Source of the DNA: Ovis canadensis | Taxonomy: Eukaryota > Chordata > Mammalia > Artiodactyla > Bovidae | NCBI RefSeq assembly: GCF_042477335.2 | Contig: NC_091249.1 | Coordinates: forward strand, 14,796,501-14,860,500 | Direction of reading: 5' to 3' | Length of the DNA: 64,000 bases | In this document: positions 46,022 through 58,693 of the stretch, in pieces | Position numbering within the stretch: the first letter of the stretch is position 1 | How the letters are laid out: the number at the start of each line of letters is the position of its first letter | The notes under the pieces: model-generated | What the model was told of the DNA's origin: nothing | Seen by the model: the letters and a program-made list of their open reading frames with translations, nothing else | The model's database searches: none | Program-made: the position numbers and the translations under genes

Positions 46022-49000
46022 GCCATGTGGAGAGGTCTAACAGAATGTGGTCCACTGGAGAAGGGAATGGCAAACCACTTCAGTATTCTTGCCTTGAGAA
46101 CCCCATGAACAGTATGAAAAGGCAAAATGATAGGATACTGAAAGAGGAACTCCCCAGGTCAGTAGGTGCCCAATATGCTACTGGAGATCAGTGGAGAAAT
46201 AACTCCAGAAAGAATGAAGGGATGGAGCCAAAGCAAAAACAATACCTAGCTGTGGGTATGACTGGTGATAGAAGGACCGTCCAATGCTGTAATGAGCAAT
46301 ATTGCATAGGAACCTGGAATGTCAGGTCCATGAATTGAATTAAAGCAATTTGGAAGTGGTCAAACAGGAGATGGCAAGAGTTAACGTTGGCATTCTAGGA
46401 ATCAGCAAACTAAAATGGACTGGAATGGGTGAATTTAACTCAGATGACCATTATATCTACTACTGTGGGCAGGAATTCCTTAGAAGAATGGAGTAGCCAT
46501 CATGGTCAACAAAAGAGTCTGAAATGCAGTACTTGGATGCAGTCTCAAAAATGATAGAATGATCTCTGTTTGTTTCCAAGGCAAACCATTGAATATCACA
46601 GTAATCCAAGCCTATGCCCCAAACAGTAACACTGAAGAAGCTGAAGTTGAACAGTTCTATGGAGACCATCAAGACCTTTTAAAACGAACACCCAAAAAAG
46701 ATGTCCTTTTCATTATCAGTTCAGTTCAGTCGCTCAGTCATGTCCGACTCTTTGTGACCCCATGAATTGCAGGACACCAGGCCTCCTTGTCTATCACCAT
46801 CTCCCAGAGTTCACTCAGACCCACCTCCATCGAGTCTGTGATGCCATCCAAACATCTCATCCTTGGTCGTCCCCTTCTCCTCCTGCCCCCAGTCCCTCCC
46901 AGCATCAGAGTCTTTGCCAATGAATCAGCTTTTCACATGAGGTGCTCAAACTACTGGAGCTTCAGCTTCAGCATCATTCCTTCCAAAGAAATCCCAGGGC
47001 TGATCTCCTTCAGAATGGACTGGTTGGATCTCCTTGCAGTCCAAGGGACTCTCAGGAGTCTTCTCCAACACCACAGTCCCAAAGCATCAATTCTTCAGTG
47101 CTCAGCCTTCTTCACAGTCCAACTCTCACATCCATACATGACCACAGGAAAAACCATAGCCTTGACTAGGTGGACCTTAGTCGGCAAAGTAATGTCTCTG
47201 CTTTTCAATATGCTATCTAGCTTGGTCATAACTTTTCTTCCAAGGACTAAGTGTCTTTTAATTTCATGGCTGCAGTCACCATCTGCAGTGATTTTGGAGC
47301 CCCCCAAAATAAAGTCTGACACTGTTTCTACTGTTTCCCCATCTATTTCCCATGACTGGAATGCAAAAGTAGGAAGTCAAGAAACACCTGGAGTAACAGG
47401 TAAATTTGGCCTTGGAGTATGGAATGAACCAGGGCAAAGGCTAATAGAGTTTTGCCAAGAAAATGCACTGGTCATAGCAAACACCCTTTTCCAACAACAT
47501 AAGAGAAGATTCCACACATGGACATCACCAGATGGCCAACACCTAAATCAGATTGATTATATTCTTTGCAGCCAAAGATGGAGAAGCTCTATACAGTCAG
47601 CAAAAACAATACTGGAAGCTGACTGTGCCTCAGATCATGAACTCCATATTATCAAATTCAGAAAAATTGAAAAAAAAAGTAGAGAAAACCACTAGACCAT
47701 TCAGGTATGACCTAAATCAAATCCCTTATGCTTGTACAGTGGAAGTGAGAAATAGATTTAAGGAACTAGATCTGGTATATAGAGTGCCTGATGAACTCTG
47801 GACTGAGGTTCATGACATTGTACAGGAGACAGGGATCAAGACCATCCCCATGGAAAAGAAATGCAAAAAAGCAAAATGGCTCTCTGAGAAGGCCACACAA
47901 ATAGCTGTGAAAAGAAGAGAAGCAAAAAGCAAAGGAGAAAATGAAAGATATAAGCATCTGAATGTAGAGTTCCAAAGAATAGCAAGGAGAGATAAGAAAT
48001 CCTTCCTCAGCGATGAGTGCAAAGAAATATTGGGGAACAACAGAACGGAAAAGACTAGCCATCTCTTCAAGAAAATGAGAGATACCAAGGGAAAATTTCA
48101 TGCAAAGATGGGCTGGATAAAGGACAGAAATGGTCTGGACCTAACAGAAGCAGAAGATATTAAGAAGAGGTGGCAAGAATACACAGAAGAACTGTACAAA
48201 AAAGATCTTCAAGACCAAGAAAATCATGATGGTGTGATCACTCATCTAGAGCCAGACATCCTGGAATGTGAAGTCAAGTGGGCCTTAGAAAGCATCACTA
48301 CGAACAAAGCTAGTGGAGGTGATGGAATTCCAGTGGAGCTATTTCAAATCCTGAAAGATGATGCTATGAAACTTCTGCAGTCAATATTCCAGCAAGTTTG
48401 GAAAACTCAGCAGGGGCCACAGGACTGGAAAAAGTCACTTTTCATTCCAATCCCAAAGAAACGCAATGCCAAAGAATGCTCAAACTACCACACAATAGCA
48501 CTCATCTCACACGCTAGTAAAGTAATGCTCTAAATTCTCCAAGTCAGGCTTCAGCAATACATGAACCATGAACTTCCAGATGTTCAAGCTTGTTTTAGAA
48601 AAGGCAGAGGAACCAGAGATCAAATTGCCAACATCCGCTGGATCATGGAAAGAGCAAGAGAGTTCCAGAAAAACATCTATTTCTGCTTTATTGACTATGC
48701 CAAAGCCTTTACTGTGTGGATCACAATAAACTGTGGAACATTCTGAAAGAGATGGGAATACCAGACCACCTGACCTGCCTCTTGAGAAATCTATATGCAG
48801 GTCAGGAAGCAACAGTTAGAACTGGAAATGGAACAACAGACTGCTTCCAAATAGGAGAAGGAGTACGTCAAGGCTGTATACTGTCATTCTGCTTATTTAA
48901 CTTATATATAGAGTACATCATGAGAAACGCTGGCCTGGAGGAAGCACAAGCTGGAATCAAGATTGCCGGGAGAAATATCAATAACCTCAGATATGCAGAT

Positions 49001-49767
49001 GACACTACCCTTATGGCAGAAATGAAAAGGAACTAAAAAGCCTCTTAATGAAAGTGAAAGGGGAGAGTGAAAGGTTGGCTTAAAGCTCAACATTCAGAAA
49101 ACTAAGATCATGGCATCTGGTCCCATCACTTCATGGAAAGTACATGGGGAATTAGTGGAGGCAGTGTTAAACTTTACCTTTTGGGGGCTCCAAAATCACT
49201 GCAGATGGTGATTGCAGCCATGAAATTAAAAGACGCTAACTCCTTGGGAGACATTTATGACTAACCTAGACAGCATATTAAAAATCAGAGACATTAGTTT
49301 GCCAACAAATGTCCATCTAGTCAAGGCTATGGTTTTTCCGTTTGTCATGTATGTCATGAGTTGAACTATATAAAAAGTTGAGCACCGAAGAATTGATGCG
49401 TTTGAACTGTGGTGTTAGAGAAGACTCTTGAGAGTCCTTTGGACGGCAAGGAGATCCAACCAGTCCATTCTGAAGGAGATCAACCCTGGGATTTCTTTGG
49501 AAGGAATGATGCTGAAGCTGAAGCTCCAGTAATTTGGCTACCTCATGCGAAGAGCTGACTCATTTGAAAAGACCCTGATGCTGGGAAAGATTGGGGGCAG
49601 GAGGAAAAGGAGACGACAGAGGATGAGATGTTTGGATTGCATCATCGACTCAATGGACATGAGTTTGAGTAAACTCCGGGAGTTGGTGATGGAGAAGGAG
49701 GCCTGGCATGCTGCATTCGATGGGGTCACAGAGTTGGACACACCTGAGCAACTGAACTGAACTGAAC
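46022..49767 (+). mobile_element. BovB (RTE) LINE spanning 5' UTR to 3' end, decayed, with inserted BovB piece
   Basis: Plus-strand BovB. It runs from the 5' region (GTCTAACAGAATGTGGTCC) through the endonuclease (to about 47690, including QIDYILCSQRWRSS) and reverse transcriptase (about 47700-49030, RYADD codons at 48992-49003) to the 3' terminal tail with tandem ACTGA units. A reverse BovB fragment at 46718-47345 interrupts the endonuclease. Open segments 47553-48533, 48561-48746 and 48716-49036 are separated by stops and indels. BovB is a horizontally transferred RTE element abundant in ruminants; this copy cannot be autonomous. Confidence 0.92.
46718..47345 (-). mobile_element. 5'-truncated BovB inserted into BovB
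   Basis: Starts with the reverse of the BovB 3' tail (CAGTTCAGTTCAGTCGCTCAG) and ends in reverse RT-tail sequence (CTGTTTCCCCATCTATTTCC). The host BovB is open up to TTTTCATTATC and continues at GACTGGAATGCAAAAGTAGG. No clear target duplication was found. Confidence 0.88.
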
Positions 49768-51315
49768 AATGAAAAATCAGAAAGAGAAATTAAGGAATCA
49801 ATCCCATTCACCATTGCAACAAAAAAAATTAAATATCTAGGAATAAACTTACCTAAGGAGACAAAAGATCTGTACACAGGAAAATTATAAGACACTAATG
49901 AAAGAAATCAAAGATGACATAAACAGATGGAGAGATATTCCATCTTCCTGAGTAGGAAGAATCAATTTTGTGAAAATGACTATACTACCAAATGCAATCT
50001 ACAGATTCAATGTGATCCCTATCAAACTACCAATGGCATTTTTCAAAAAACTAGTGCAAAAAATTTCACATTCATATGGAAACACAGAAGACCCCCAAAT
50101 GGCCAAATCAGTCTTGAAAAAGAAGAATGAAGCTGGAGGAATCAATCTTCCTGACTTCAGATTATACTACAAAGCTATAGTCATCAAGACAGTATGGTAC
50201 TGGCACAAAAACAGAAATGTAGACCAATGGAATAAGATATAAACGCTAGAAATAAACCCATGCACCTATGGGTGCCTTATTTTTTACAAAGGAGGCAAGA
50301 ATATACAATGGGGCAAAGACAATAAGTGACCTCTTCAATAAATGGTGCTGGGAAAGCTGGACAGCTCCACGTGAAAGAATGAAATTAGAACACTTCCTAA
50401 CACCATACACAAAGATAAACTGAAAATGGATTAAAGACCTAAATGAAACTATAAAACTTAAAGGAAAACATAGGAAGAACACTCAATGACATAAATCAAA
50501 GGAAGATCCTCTATGACCCACCTCCTAGCATAATGGAAATAAAAAACAAAAGTAAACAAATGAGACCTGATTAAGCTTAAAAGCTTTTGCACAGCAAAGG
50601 GAACTATAAGCAAGGTGAAAGACAACCCTCAGAATGGGAGAAAATAATAGCAAATGAAACAACTGACAAAGGATTAATTTCAAATTATACAAGCAGCTCA
50701 TACAACTCAATGCCATAAAATCAACAACCCAATCAAAAAGTGGGAAAAAGACCTAAACAGTTATTTCTCCAAAGACATACAGATAGCTAACAAACACATG
50801 AAAAGGTATTCATCATCGCTCATTATTAGAGAAATGCGAATCAAAACTACAGTGAGCTATCACCTCACACTGATCAGAATGGCCATCATAAAAAGTCTGT
50901 AAACAATAAATGCTGGAAAGGGTGTGGAGAAAAGGGAATGCTCTTGTGCTGTTGGTGGGAATGTAAATTGGTACAACCAATATGGAAGATGGTATGGAGA
51001 TTCCTTAAAAAGCTAAGAATAAAACCACCATATGACCCAGCAATGCCACTCCTAGGCATATACCCTGAGGAAATCAAAATTGAAAGAGACACATGTATCC
51101 CATTGTTCACTGAAGCATTATTTACAGTAGCTAGAAGAAGCAACCTAGATGTCCATCGACAGATGAATGGATAAAGAAGTTGTGGTGTATATACACAATG
51201 AAATATTTCTCAGCCGCAAAAAGGAACACATTTGAGTCAGTTCTGATGTGGTGGATGAACCTAGAACCTATTATGCAGAGTGAAGTGAATCCAAAAGAGA
51301 AAGTTAAATATTATA

Positions 51316-51348
<33 letters not shown>

Positions 51349-51690
51349 GGAATCTAGAACAATGATACTGAATAATTTATTTACAGGGCAACAGTGGAGA
51401 AACAGACATAGAGAATAGACATATGGACATGGGAAGAGGGGAGGAGAGGGTGAGATGTATGGAAAGAGTAACATGGAAACTTACATTACCATATGTGAAA
51501 TAGATAGCCAATGGTTGCTGTATGCTTCAGGAAACTCTGAGGGACTCTGTATCAATCTAGAGGGGTGGGATGGGGACAGAGATAGGAGGGAGGTTCAAAA
51601 GGGAGGGGATATATGTATACCTATGGCTGATTCATGTTGAAGTTTGACAGAAAACAACAAAATTCTGTAAATAAAAAGAAAAATGTTTAG
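49768..51690 (+). mobile_element. 5'-truncated ruminant L1 (ORF2 C-terminus and 3' UTR)
   Basis: Plus-strand L1 beginning within ORF2 (AAATATCTAGGAATAAAC corresponds to the region just after the RT). It continues through PDFRLYYKA and the Cys-rich [10 protein letters not shown] to the 3' UTR and an A-rich end at 51660-51690. Many frameshifts are present. A (TA)n run lies at 51320-51348. It looks older than the minus-strand L1 at 16151-21898. Confidence 0.9.
51320..51348. repeat. (AT)n microsatellite
   Basis: Uninterrupted AT dinucleotides for about 29 bp within the L1 3' region. Confidence 0.95.
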
Positions 51691-51699
51691 ATTTTTTAA

Positions 51700-51912
51700 A
51701 AACAACTTTGATGATTTAGTCACTAAGTCCTGTCTGACTGTTGTGAACCCACGGACTGTAGCCCGCCATTCTCCTCTGTCCATGGGATTCTCCAGGCAAG
51801 AACACTGGGGTGGGTTGTCTTTTACTTCTCCAGGGGATATTCCCAACCTAGGAGCCCAACCCAGGTCTCCTGAATTGCAGGCATATTGTTTACTTAGCTA
51901 TAAGGGAAACAC
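51700..51912 (-). mobile_element. Bov-tA-type SINE
   Basis: Reverse orientation: TGACTGTTGTGAACCCACGG, CCATGGGATTCTCCAGGCAA and TCTCCTGAATTGCAGGCA are reverse-complement Bov-tA words. The tRNA-derived head lies at the 51900 end. Confidence 0.85.
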
Positions 51913-52150
51913 ACTTTGCTGCTGCTGCTAAGTCACTTCAGTCATGTCTAACTCTGTGCAACCCCATAGATGGCAGCCCACCAGGCTCTCCCATCCCTGG
52001 GACTCTCCAGGCAAGAACACTGGAGTGGGTTGCCATTTCCTTCTCCAATGCATGACAGTGAAGATAAAAGTGAAGTCACTCAGTCATGTCTGACTCTTAG
52101 TGACCACATGGACTGCAGCCTACCAGGCTCCTCCACCCATACTGAAATAC
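51913..52150 (-). mobile_element. BovA2-type dimeric SINE, truncated
   Basis: Contains GCTGCTGCTAAGTCACTTCA, CCATTTCCTTCTCCAATGCA and GTGAAGTCACTCAGTCATG, the two Bov-A monomers joined by the usual linker, in reverse orientation. Confidence 0.8.
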
Positions 52151-52177
52151 AATTCGCATGCTGTACAATTCACCCAT

Positions 52178-52670
52178 TCAGTCAGTCAGTCAGTCCAGTC
52201 ACTCAGTCATGTCCGACTCTTTGCGACCCCATGAATCACAGCACTCCAGGCCTCCCTGTCCATCACCATCTCCCAGAGTTCACTCAGACTCATGTCCATC
52301 GAGTCAGTGATGCCATCCAGCCATCTCATCCTCTGTCGTCCCCTTCTCCTCCTGCCCCCAATCCCTCCCATCATCAGAGTCTTTGCCAATGAGTCAACTC
52401 TTCGCATGAGGTGGCCAAAGTACTGGAGTTTCATCTTCAGCACCAGTCCTTCCAATGAATATTCAGAACTGATTTCCTTTAGGATGAACTGGTTGGATCT
52501 CCTTGCAGTCCAAGGGACTCTCAAGAGTCTTCTCCAACACACAGTTCAAAAGCATCAATTCTTCAGTGCTCAGCTTTCTTCACAGTCCAACTCTCACATC
52601 CATACATGACCACTGGAAAAAACATAGCTTTGACTAGACGGACCTTTGTTGACAAAGTAATGTCTCTGCT
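52178..52670 (-). mobile_element. 5'-truncated BovB with 11-bp target duplication
   Basis: Begins with reverse BovB 3' tail units (CAGTCAGTCAGTCAG) and ends at ACAAAGTAATGTCTCTGC. ATTCACCCATT occurs just before (about 52166-52176) and just after (about 52671-52682), a target-site duplication. Confidence 0.88.
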
Positions 52671-52682
52671 ATTCACCCATTA

Positions 52683-53046
52683 GACATAAATAATTCCATG
52701 ATTTTAGTATATCTATAGATATATGCAACTGACAGCAATTTAAAACTTTTTCATCACCTCTAAATAAATCCCAAATCCTTGATTTATCACTTCCTGTTTT
52801 CTCCCAGCCCTAAGCAGAAAATAATCTGCCTTTTGTCTATCGATCTCTCTATTATAAATATTTCAAATAAATAAAATCTTGTAATATCAATATGTGGTTT
52901 TCTGTAACTGTCTCCTTTCTCTTAGAATAGTGTTTTCAAGATCCATGAATGTTGCAGCAAATATCAGTAAACACTTCATTCATTTTTATGATCAAATAAT
53001 ATTGTAACATATGGATAAATCACAGTTTATTTATATATTCATCTAA
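52683..53046. other. AT-rich stretch, not assigned
   Basis: About 360 bp without an ORF. The end (TAATATTGTAACATATGG to TATATTCATC) resembles old L1 3' sequence, but I cannot place it firmly. Confidence 0.4.
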
Positions 53047-53373
53047 TAAGGAGATCCAACCAGTCCATTCTAAAGGAAATCAGTCCTGGGTGTTCACTGG
53101 AAGGACTAATGCTAAAGCTGAAACTCCAATACTTTGGCCACCTCATGCGAAGAGTTGACTCATTGGAAAAGACTCTGATTATGGGAGGGATTGGGGGCAG
53201 GAAGAGAAGGGGACGACAGAGGATGAGATGGCTGGATGGTATCACCGACTCGATGGACATGAGTTTGGGTAAACTCCGGGAGTTGCTGATGGACAGGGAG
53301 GCCTGGCATGCTGCGATTCATGGGGTCGCAAAATGTCAGACACGACTGAGCAACTGAACTGAACTGAACTGAA
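53047..53373 (+). mobile_element. BovB 3' end fragment
   Basis: Plus-strand BovB terminus from AAGGAGATCCAACCAGTCC to the tail ACTGAACTGAACTGA. It encodes the remnant of the BovB C-terminus ([15 protein letters not shown]). Confidence 0.9.
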
Positions 53374-53895
53374 TATAGTTTTGAATGTCAATTATATCTC
53401 AATATTTTTAAATGGGCAAAGGATATGGAAAGATGTACAAACAGTATGGAAAATATTTTTTCAAAAAAGAAAAAAATGTACAAATGACCAATAGGCACAT
53501 GAAAACATCCTCAATATCATTAGGGAAATGCAAATTAAACTACAGTGAATTGTTTAGTTTTCTTTTCGTGTAGTATATTTATCTGGCTTTAGTATCAGCA
53601 TAATGCTAGTCTCAAAGAATAAATTTGAAACTGTTTGCTACTCTTCAATTGGCTGCAGGAATCTGAGAAGTCTTGGCATTAATTTTTAGGAGAGTTGGTA
53701 GAATTCACTGGTGAAACCATCTAGCCATGGAATTTTTTTCTTGGGAGGTTTTGTTCTTTTCATGGTCCTATTTCCACGGTTTTACATGACCCTTTAAGAC
53801 TTGCATTGGTGTGTTCATGTATAAAGAAGCAATTGCCTCCTTTAGTCTTTGCTAACTTCTCAGGAGAGAAAAATCTTCCCTTAGCCCTGCTAAGG
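53374..53895. other. remnants of old L1 in both orientations
   Basis: 53420-53555 resembles plus-strand L1 3' sequence (AGGCACATGAAAACATCCTC, AGGGAAATGCAAATTAAAC). 53600-53760 resembles reverse L1 RT (TTGGTAGAATTCACTGGTG with GAAACCATCTAGCC), comparable to 18700-18840. No gene seen. Confidence 0.55.
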
Positions 53896-54660
53896 ATTCA
53901 CAATAAATGTTGGAGAGGGTGTGAAGAAAAGGGAACCTTCTTACACTGTTGGTGGGGTATGGAGAACAGTGTGGAGATTCCTTAAAAAACTGGAAATAGA
54001 ACTGCCATGTGACCCAGAAATCCCACTGCTGGACATACACACTGAGGAAACCAGAATCGAAAGAGACATGTGTACCCCAATGTTCACTGCAGCACTATTT
54101 ATACTATCCAGGACATGGAAGCAACCTAGATGTCCATCAGCAGATGAATGGATAAGAAAGCTGTGGTACATATACATAATGGAATATTACTCGGCCATTA
54201 AAAAGAATTCATTTGAATCAGTTCTAATGAGGTGGATGAAACTGGAGCCTTTTATATACAGTGAAGTAAGCCAGAAAGAAAAACACCAATACAGTATATT
54301 AATGCATATATATGGAATTTAGAAAGATGGTAATGATAACCCTGCATGTGAGACAGCAAAAGAGACGCAGATGTATTGAATAGTCTTTTGGACTCTGTGG
54401 GAGAGGGCAATGGTGGAATAATATGGGAGAATGGCATTGAAACATGTAAATTATCATATGTGAAACGAATCGCCAGTCCAGGTTTGATGCATGATACAGG
54501 GTGCTCGGGGCTGGTGCACTGGGATGACCCAGAGGGGTGGGATGGGGAGGGAAGAGGGAGGGGGAGTTCAGGATGGGGAACACATGTACACCTATGGTGA
54601 ATTCATGTCAATGTATGGCAAAACCAGTACAATATTGTAAAGTAAATAAATAAATAAAAC
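53896..54660 (+). mobile_element. 5'-truncated ruminant L1, 3' end
   Basis: From GTTGGAGAGGGTGTGAAG through the ORF2 C-terminal end (open 53921-54322) and the 3' UTR to an A-rich tail with TAAATAAATAAATAAAAC at about 54643-54659. It matches, in opposite orientation, the 3' end at 16151-16900. Confidence 0.9.
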
Positions 54661-54933
54661 TGGAAACAAAACAGGATTCTGATGTATTGTCAGAAGTTTT
54701 CTGTCGTGAATATGCCTGCTTCACACTTCTTTTCCCTCATATTTTGGTGCATGAGTGTATACTTTTGGTTATGAGTATATACTTTCTCTGCTGCTGCAAT
54801 GTTAGCCTGTTGACAGCCTCCTATATTTTCCCCCTGATGATAGTGATATAAGTTGAAATCTGTGTGCTCTCGGACATCCAGTTAGATTCTGGATGGATTT
54901 GCGCATATTCTCACCAACCTTCTAAAGAGTCTC

Positions 54934-54988
<55 letters not shown>

Positions 54989-55432
54989 AGGGGGTGGTTT
55001 TAGGTGAAGTGCACTGATTATTAGGGATAACTGTGGGCAACTCGGATTGATCCAGAGGTGAAGATTTCTAGTTACTTATAACTGGGCTGCCTGATGGAGA
55101 CTGATGCAGGTGTTAGAATCTTCATACACGTGATGCTTTCTAAGAGTCCTTCTTGTTGCTGTTCTTCCAGTCTCTCCCCACCCCCTTGTCATGAAGTTCA
55201 TGTCAGGTTTCTGGATGGCCATGAAAGAACTGGGTTTTCTGCATGGCCTGGGAAGCTGGGTTCTAACTCACATGTTCTCATTTCTTTTGTGGGAGAAATC
55301 ACAGGCCAAAAAGTCTCTCTTGGCACTGAGCTCTTCCTCCTCAGTGGAGGCATGTGGCCAGAGAAGTCAACTAGCCTGAAACCTAAAGAAAGACAAATTC
55401 CTCCAATGAGAGTTGGTAGTGGTGATTTAACT
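54661..55432. other. unassigned stretch with a (GT)n tract
   Basis: About 770 bp. Open frames here (for example 55094-55510) have no recognisable motif. The only clear element is the dinucleotide run at 54938-54985. Confidence 0.45.
54938..54985. repeat. (GT)n microsatellite
   Basis: Perfect GT dinucleotide run of about 48 bp. Confidence 0.97.
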
Positions 55433-55545
55433 GCTAAGTTATGTCTGACTTTTGCAACCCTGTGGACGGTAGCCTGCCACGGTCCTCTGTCCATGGGATT
55501 CTCCAGGTAAGAATACTGGAGTGGGTTGCCATTTCCTTCTCCACA
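55433..55545 (-). mobile_element. Bov-tA SINE fragment
   Basis: CTGCTAAGTTATGTCTGAC, GTCCATGGGATTCTCCAGG and GAGTGGGTTGCCATTTCC are reverse Bov-tA words. The head is lost. Confidence 0.82.
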
Positions 55546-56265
55546 AATGATACAGATGTGAAAAAAAAAGGTTTCTGGAAAAGAGCACCATGAAAGCAGG
55601 CAATGTTTAGGGGAAATATTAATGCATTTTTAGAGATCAAGTATAGGTTTGCTATATGAGAAGAAATGTATTGCAGGGAGTATCTTTTCACTGCAACTAT
55701 TATATAATCCTGCAAATTGGCAGAGGTTGACCAGACAAGGCTCTTCCTCAGATAAGGTTCTAGGGAAAAGAACTCCAGGAGCTGGCAGTTTGTATTTGAA
55801 CTGAGAAAACTCAAATATGAAAAGAACCAAGGTGATACGTGTGGGACAAAAACAGTATGTAGCATAGAAATATAGATAGTGTGGTTCACTTGCTAGAGAT
55901 TTCTTGAAAGTTTACTATTCTTGAATTTATTGATGTGAGGTGAACACACCAATGCAGAGTAAGCACATCAAGGTGATAGGATCATATGGAATGTGCACAA
56001 TGTAGAGACTCACAGCTAAGACTCAATGCAGAGACTCATGAACATCTGAACAGTGATCAGAACACCTCCAGCTATATAAACAATTTGATAAGAAAAGCAT
56101 TATAATAAACCATATAGCTTAGGACTGCTTGGTATACAGCAATAGCTAACTGATAAAATAATCAAAGCAAACTGCAATGAGGACAGATGCAAAAATCTAC
56201 TGGTTTTTATTTTGGGCATATATGTTGATTTGAAGACATTATTCATGATCATTATTTAAAATTTT
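55546..56265. other. unassigned unique-looking stretch
   Basis: About 720 bp of AT-rich sequence without a repeat I can name. Reading frames at 55434-55889 on the minus strand show hydrophobic runs but no family signature. Confidence 0.4.
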
Positions 56266-56860
56266 TCATGGGCTTCCCTGGTGGCTCAGTGGTAAAGAAT
56301 CCTTCTGCCAAAGCAGGATACATGAGCTCTATCCCTAGACAGGGAAGATACCACATGTCATGGAGCAAATAAGCCCATGTGCCACAACTATTGGGACTTT
56401 CCTGGTGGATCAGTGGTAAAGAATCCATCTGCAATACAGGAGATGCAGGAGACACAGGTTCAGTCCTTGCATTGGGAAGATCTCCTAGAAGAGAAAATGG
56501 CAAGCACTCCAGTATTTTGATGGTACAGTCTTATGGACAGAGAACCCTGGCAGGCTAGAGTGCATGGGGTCAAAGAGAGCTGGACACAAATTAGCACCTA
56601 TGGCTGCAACTACTGAGTGTGTGCTCTAGAACACAGGAGCCATAGTTACTGAGACCCGAGTGTTCCACAGCCTGTGCTCCACAGCAAGAGAAGCCACTTC
56701 TATGAGAAGCATGGGCACCACAACTAGAGAGTTGCCCTCACTCGCTGCAAATAGAGAAAAGCCTGTGCAGCAAAGAAGACACAGCATAGCCAAAAATAAG
56801 AAATAAATAAGAAATCAGGATTTTTTTTTAAAAAAGCACTTCTTAAAAAAATTAAAAATA
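56266..56860 (+). mobile_element. CHR-2-like tRNA-derived SINE, interrupted
   Basis: Head GGCTTCCCTGGTGGCTCAG with GTAAAGAATCC, then the body ATAAGCCCATGTGCCACAAC. After an inserted SINE it continues with GTGTGCTCTAGAACACAGG, GCTCCACAGCAAGAGAAGCC and an A-rich tail. The repeated (G/T)GCCACAACTA-type body is characteristic of the CHR-2 family. Confidence 0.75.
56392..56592 (+). mobile_element. Bov-tA SINE nested in the CHR-2-like SINE
   Basis: Runs from GGGACTTTCCTGGTGGATC through GCAATACAGGAGATGCAGGA and CACTCCAGTATTTTGATGG to GAGAGCTGGACACAA. The host SINE continues directly on either side. Confidence 0.8.
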
Positions 56861-57489
56861 AATAAAATTTTCAGATAGCTACATTATCAATTGACCACTT
56901 TAAGGCTCTATTCCAGGGAACCTGGAGAGATTGCAAGGACGTGCATATTGTGTAGAAATAAATGATGATATTGAATCACATGACTGCGTGGAAATTCAGG
57001 AATTCTTGTGACTCATCTTTTGATCAAGAAGACTGAAGACCCCTGAGCAGGAAGGAGGTATGCAATGGTCTACTTTGATATTGTTTATTCACCGCTTCTG
57101 ACTCTTTAGCGGTTATGACAAAATTTAAAAAAAAAAAGGAGGAGATCCTTTGTTCAGAGCAGTAGAGGGGTCATAATTGTGGGGAACACAGGAATTTTTG
57201 AAACCAAAAAGGAATAATCTAGGGGGGGAGCATAAAACATTCTTACCAGTCATTCATTCCAATGCACCACCCCCTCATACTTGGACACCAATCTTCCATA
57301 CCTCAAGGAGTCAATTACAGATGGAATTTTTTACACAGTAATAAAATGTGAACTTTAAATTTTTGCAGCCCCATATTTAAGGGCACATCTGCAAGTGAGA
57401 CCATATAAGGTCAATCTATTTATTCACATTTTCCTTTCAGTATAGACTCTATTTGGAGATACATATTTGATTATTAATTTTTATAAGTG
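56861..57489. other. unassigned AT-rich stretch
   Basis: About 630 bp. No coding potential, tandem repeat or element recognised. Confidence 0.4.
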
Positions 57490-57503
57490 ACTATGATAGA
57501 TAT

Positions 57504-57717
57504 AGGACTTTCCTGTAGCTCAGACAATAAAGAGTCTGCCTGCAATGCAGGAGACCTGGGTTTGATCTCTGGGTCAGGAAGATCTTCTGGAGGAGGGAAT
57601 GGCAACCCACTCCAGTATTATTGCCTGGAGAATCCCATGGACAGAAGACCCACACAAGCTGTAGTCCATGGGGTACAAAGAGTAGGACAGGATGGAGCAA
57701 CTAACACTACTATTACT
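57504..57717 (+). mobile_element. Bov-tA SINE with 14-bp target duplication
   Basis: AGGACTTTCCTGTAGCTCAG to an ACT/ATT-rich tail. Flanked by ACTATGATAGATAT at 57490-57503 and 57718-57731. Confidence 0.9.
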
Positions 57718-57987
57718 ACTATGATAGATATGGTGGACACGAGTTGAAAATTATGTAACATCAGTTATACAACTCAATAGGGTGAATAAAGTTGATCTTA
57801 TCAAGAACAGTTAAGGTAGTGATGTAGAAAAATATGAGAGACCCAAAGTAACATCAGTTTCATGTTTTGCTCTGCAGTTGAACTATATAGGCTGTTTCAG
57901 CTGCCTAGTGTTGTTTTTCTGTGTGATTAATGCAACTAATTGTAATTCTTCATGGAAAAAATTTTTAAAACTTACTTGCGAAGATAT

Positions 57988-58116
57988 GCACGGATGCTCA
58001 GTTGCTTCAGTTGTGTCCAACTCTTCGTGACCCTGTGGACAACAATCCACTAGGCTCCTCTGTCCATGAGATTCTCCAGGCAAGAATACTAGAGTGAGTT
58101 GCCATGCACACCTCCA
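57988..58116 (-). mobile_element. Bov-tA SINE fragment
   Basis: Reverse words GATGCTCAGTTGCTTCAG, CTCCTCTGTCCATGAGATTC and GTGAGTTGCCATG. Confidence 0.8.
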
Positions 58117-58522
58117 AGGGATCTGCTTGAAAAGATACATGTCATTTAAAAAACTATTAAGGAATAAGACATTCCCCGTTAAATGAGTGGAAACTTCCAA
58201 CTATTGCTCATCCAAGTTTGGGGAAAAAAATTAGGAAAATGACAAAAATAGGAAAAAAAAACGAGGAAATGTCCATCTTTCATACAACAGACAGAAGAGA
58301 AAACTTATTCAATGAGATACTTAAACTGTATGGACAATTCTAAAAGCAATGGAAAGACCAGCAATAAATATAAGGAATAAATGTCCTTTAACAATCTGAT
58401 CAAGAATCAAAATTTTCTGCCTCTAATTAACAATACTTCTTCAGCACCAGGACAATAGCTCCTTTTACAGCTCCCATCACAAAGAATCTTCTTAGGAGAC
58501 ATCTTTGTGTTTCTAGTCCACA
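58117..58522. other. unassigned AT-rich stretch
   Basis: About 400 bp, no gene or element recognised. Confidence 0.4.
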
Positions 58523-58693
58523 AAGAACTGACTCATTGGGAAAGACCCTGATGCTGGGAAAGATTGAAGGCAGGAAGAGAAGGGAACAACAGAGGAGGAG
58601 ATGGTTGGATAGTATCACCAACTTAATGGACATGAGTTCAAGCAACCTCTGAGAGTTGGTAACGAAGAGGGAAGCCTGGCTTGCTGCAGTTAG
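58523..58693 (+). mobile_element. short BovB 3' fragment
   Basis: AAAGAACTGACTCATTGGG to TGACTGAACTGAATTA, the decayed plus-strand BovB terminus. Confidence 0.85.

Noticed and set aside
55094..55889. Overlapping frames of 60-150 codons on both strands
   Set aside because: No recognised domain, signal or splice pattern; part of the minus-strand frame covers a Bov-tA fragment.
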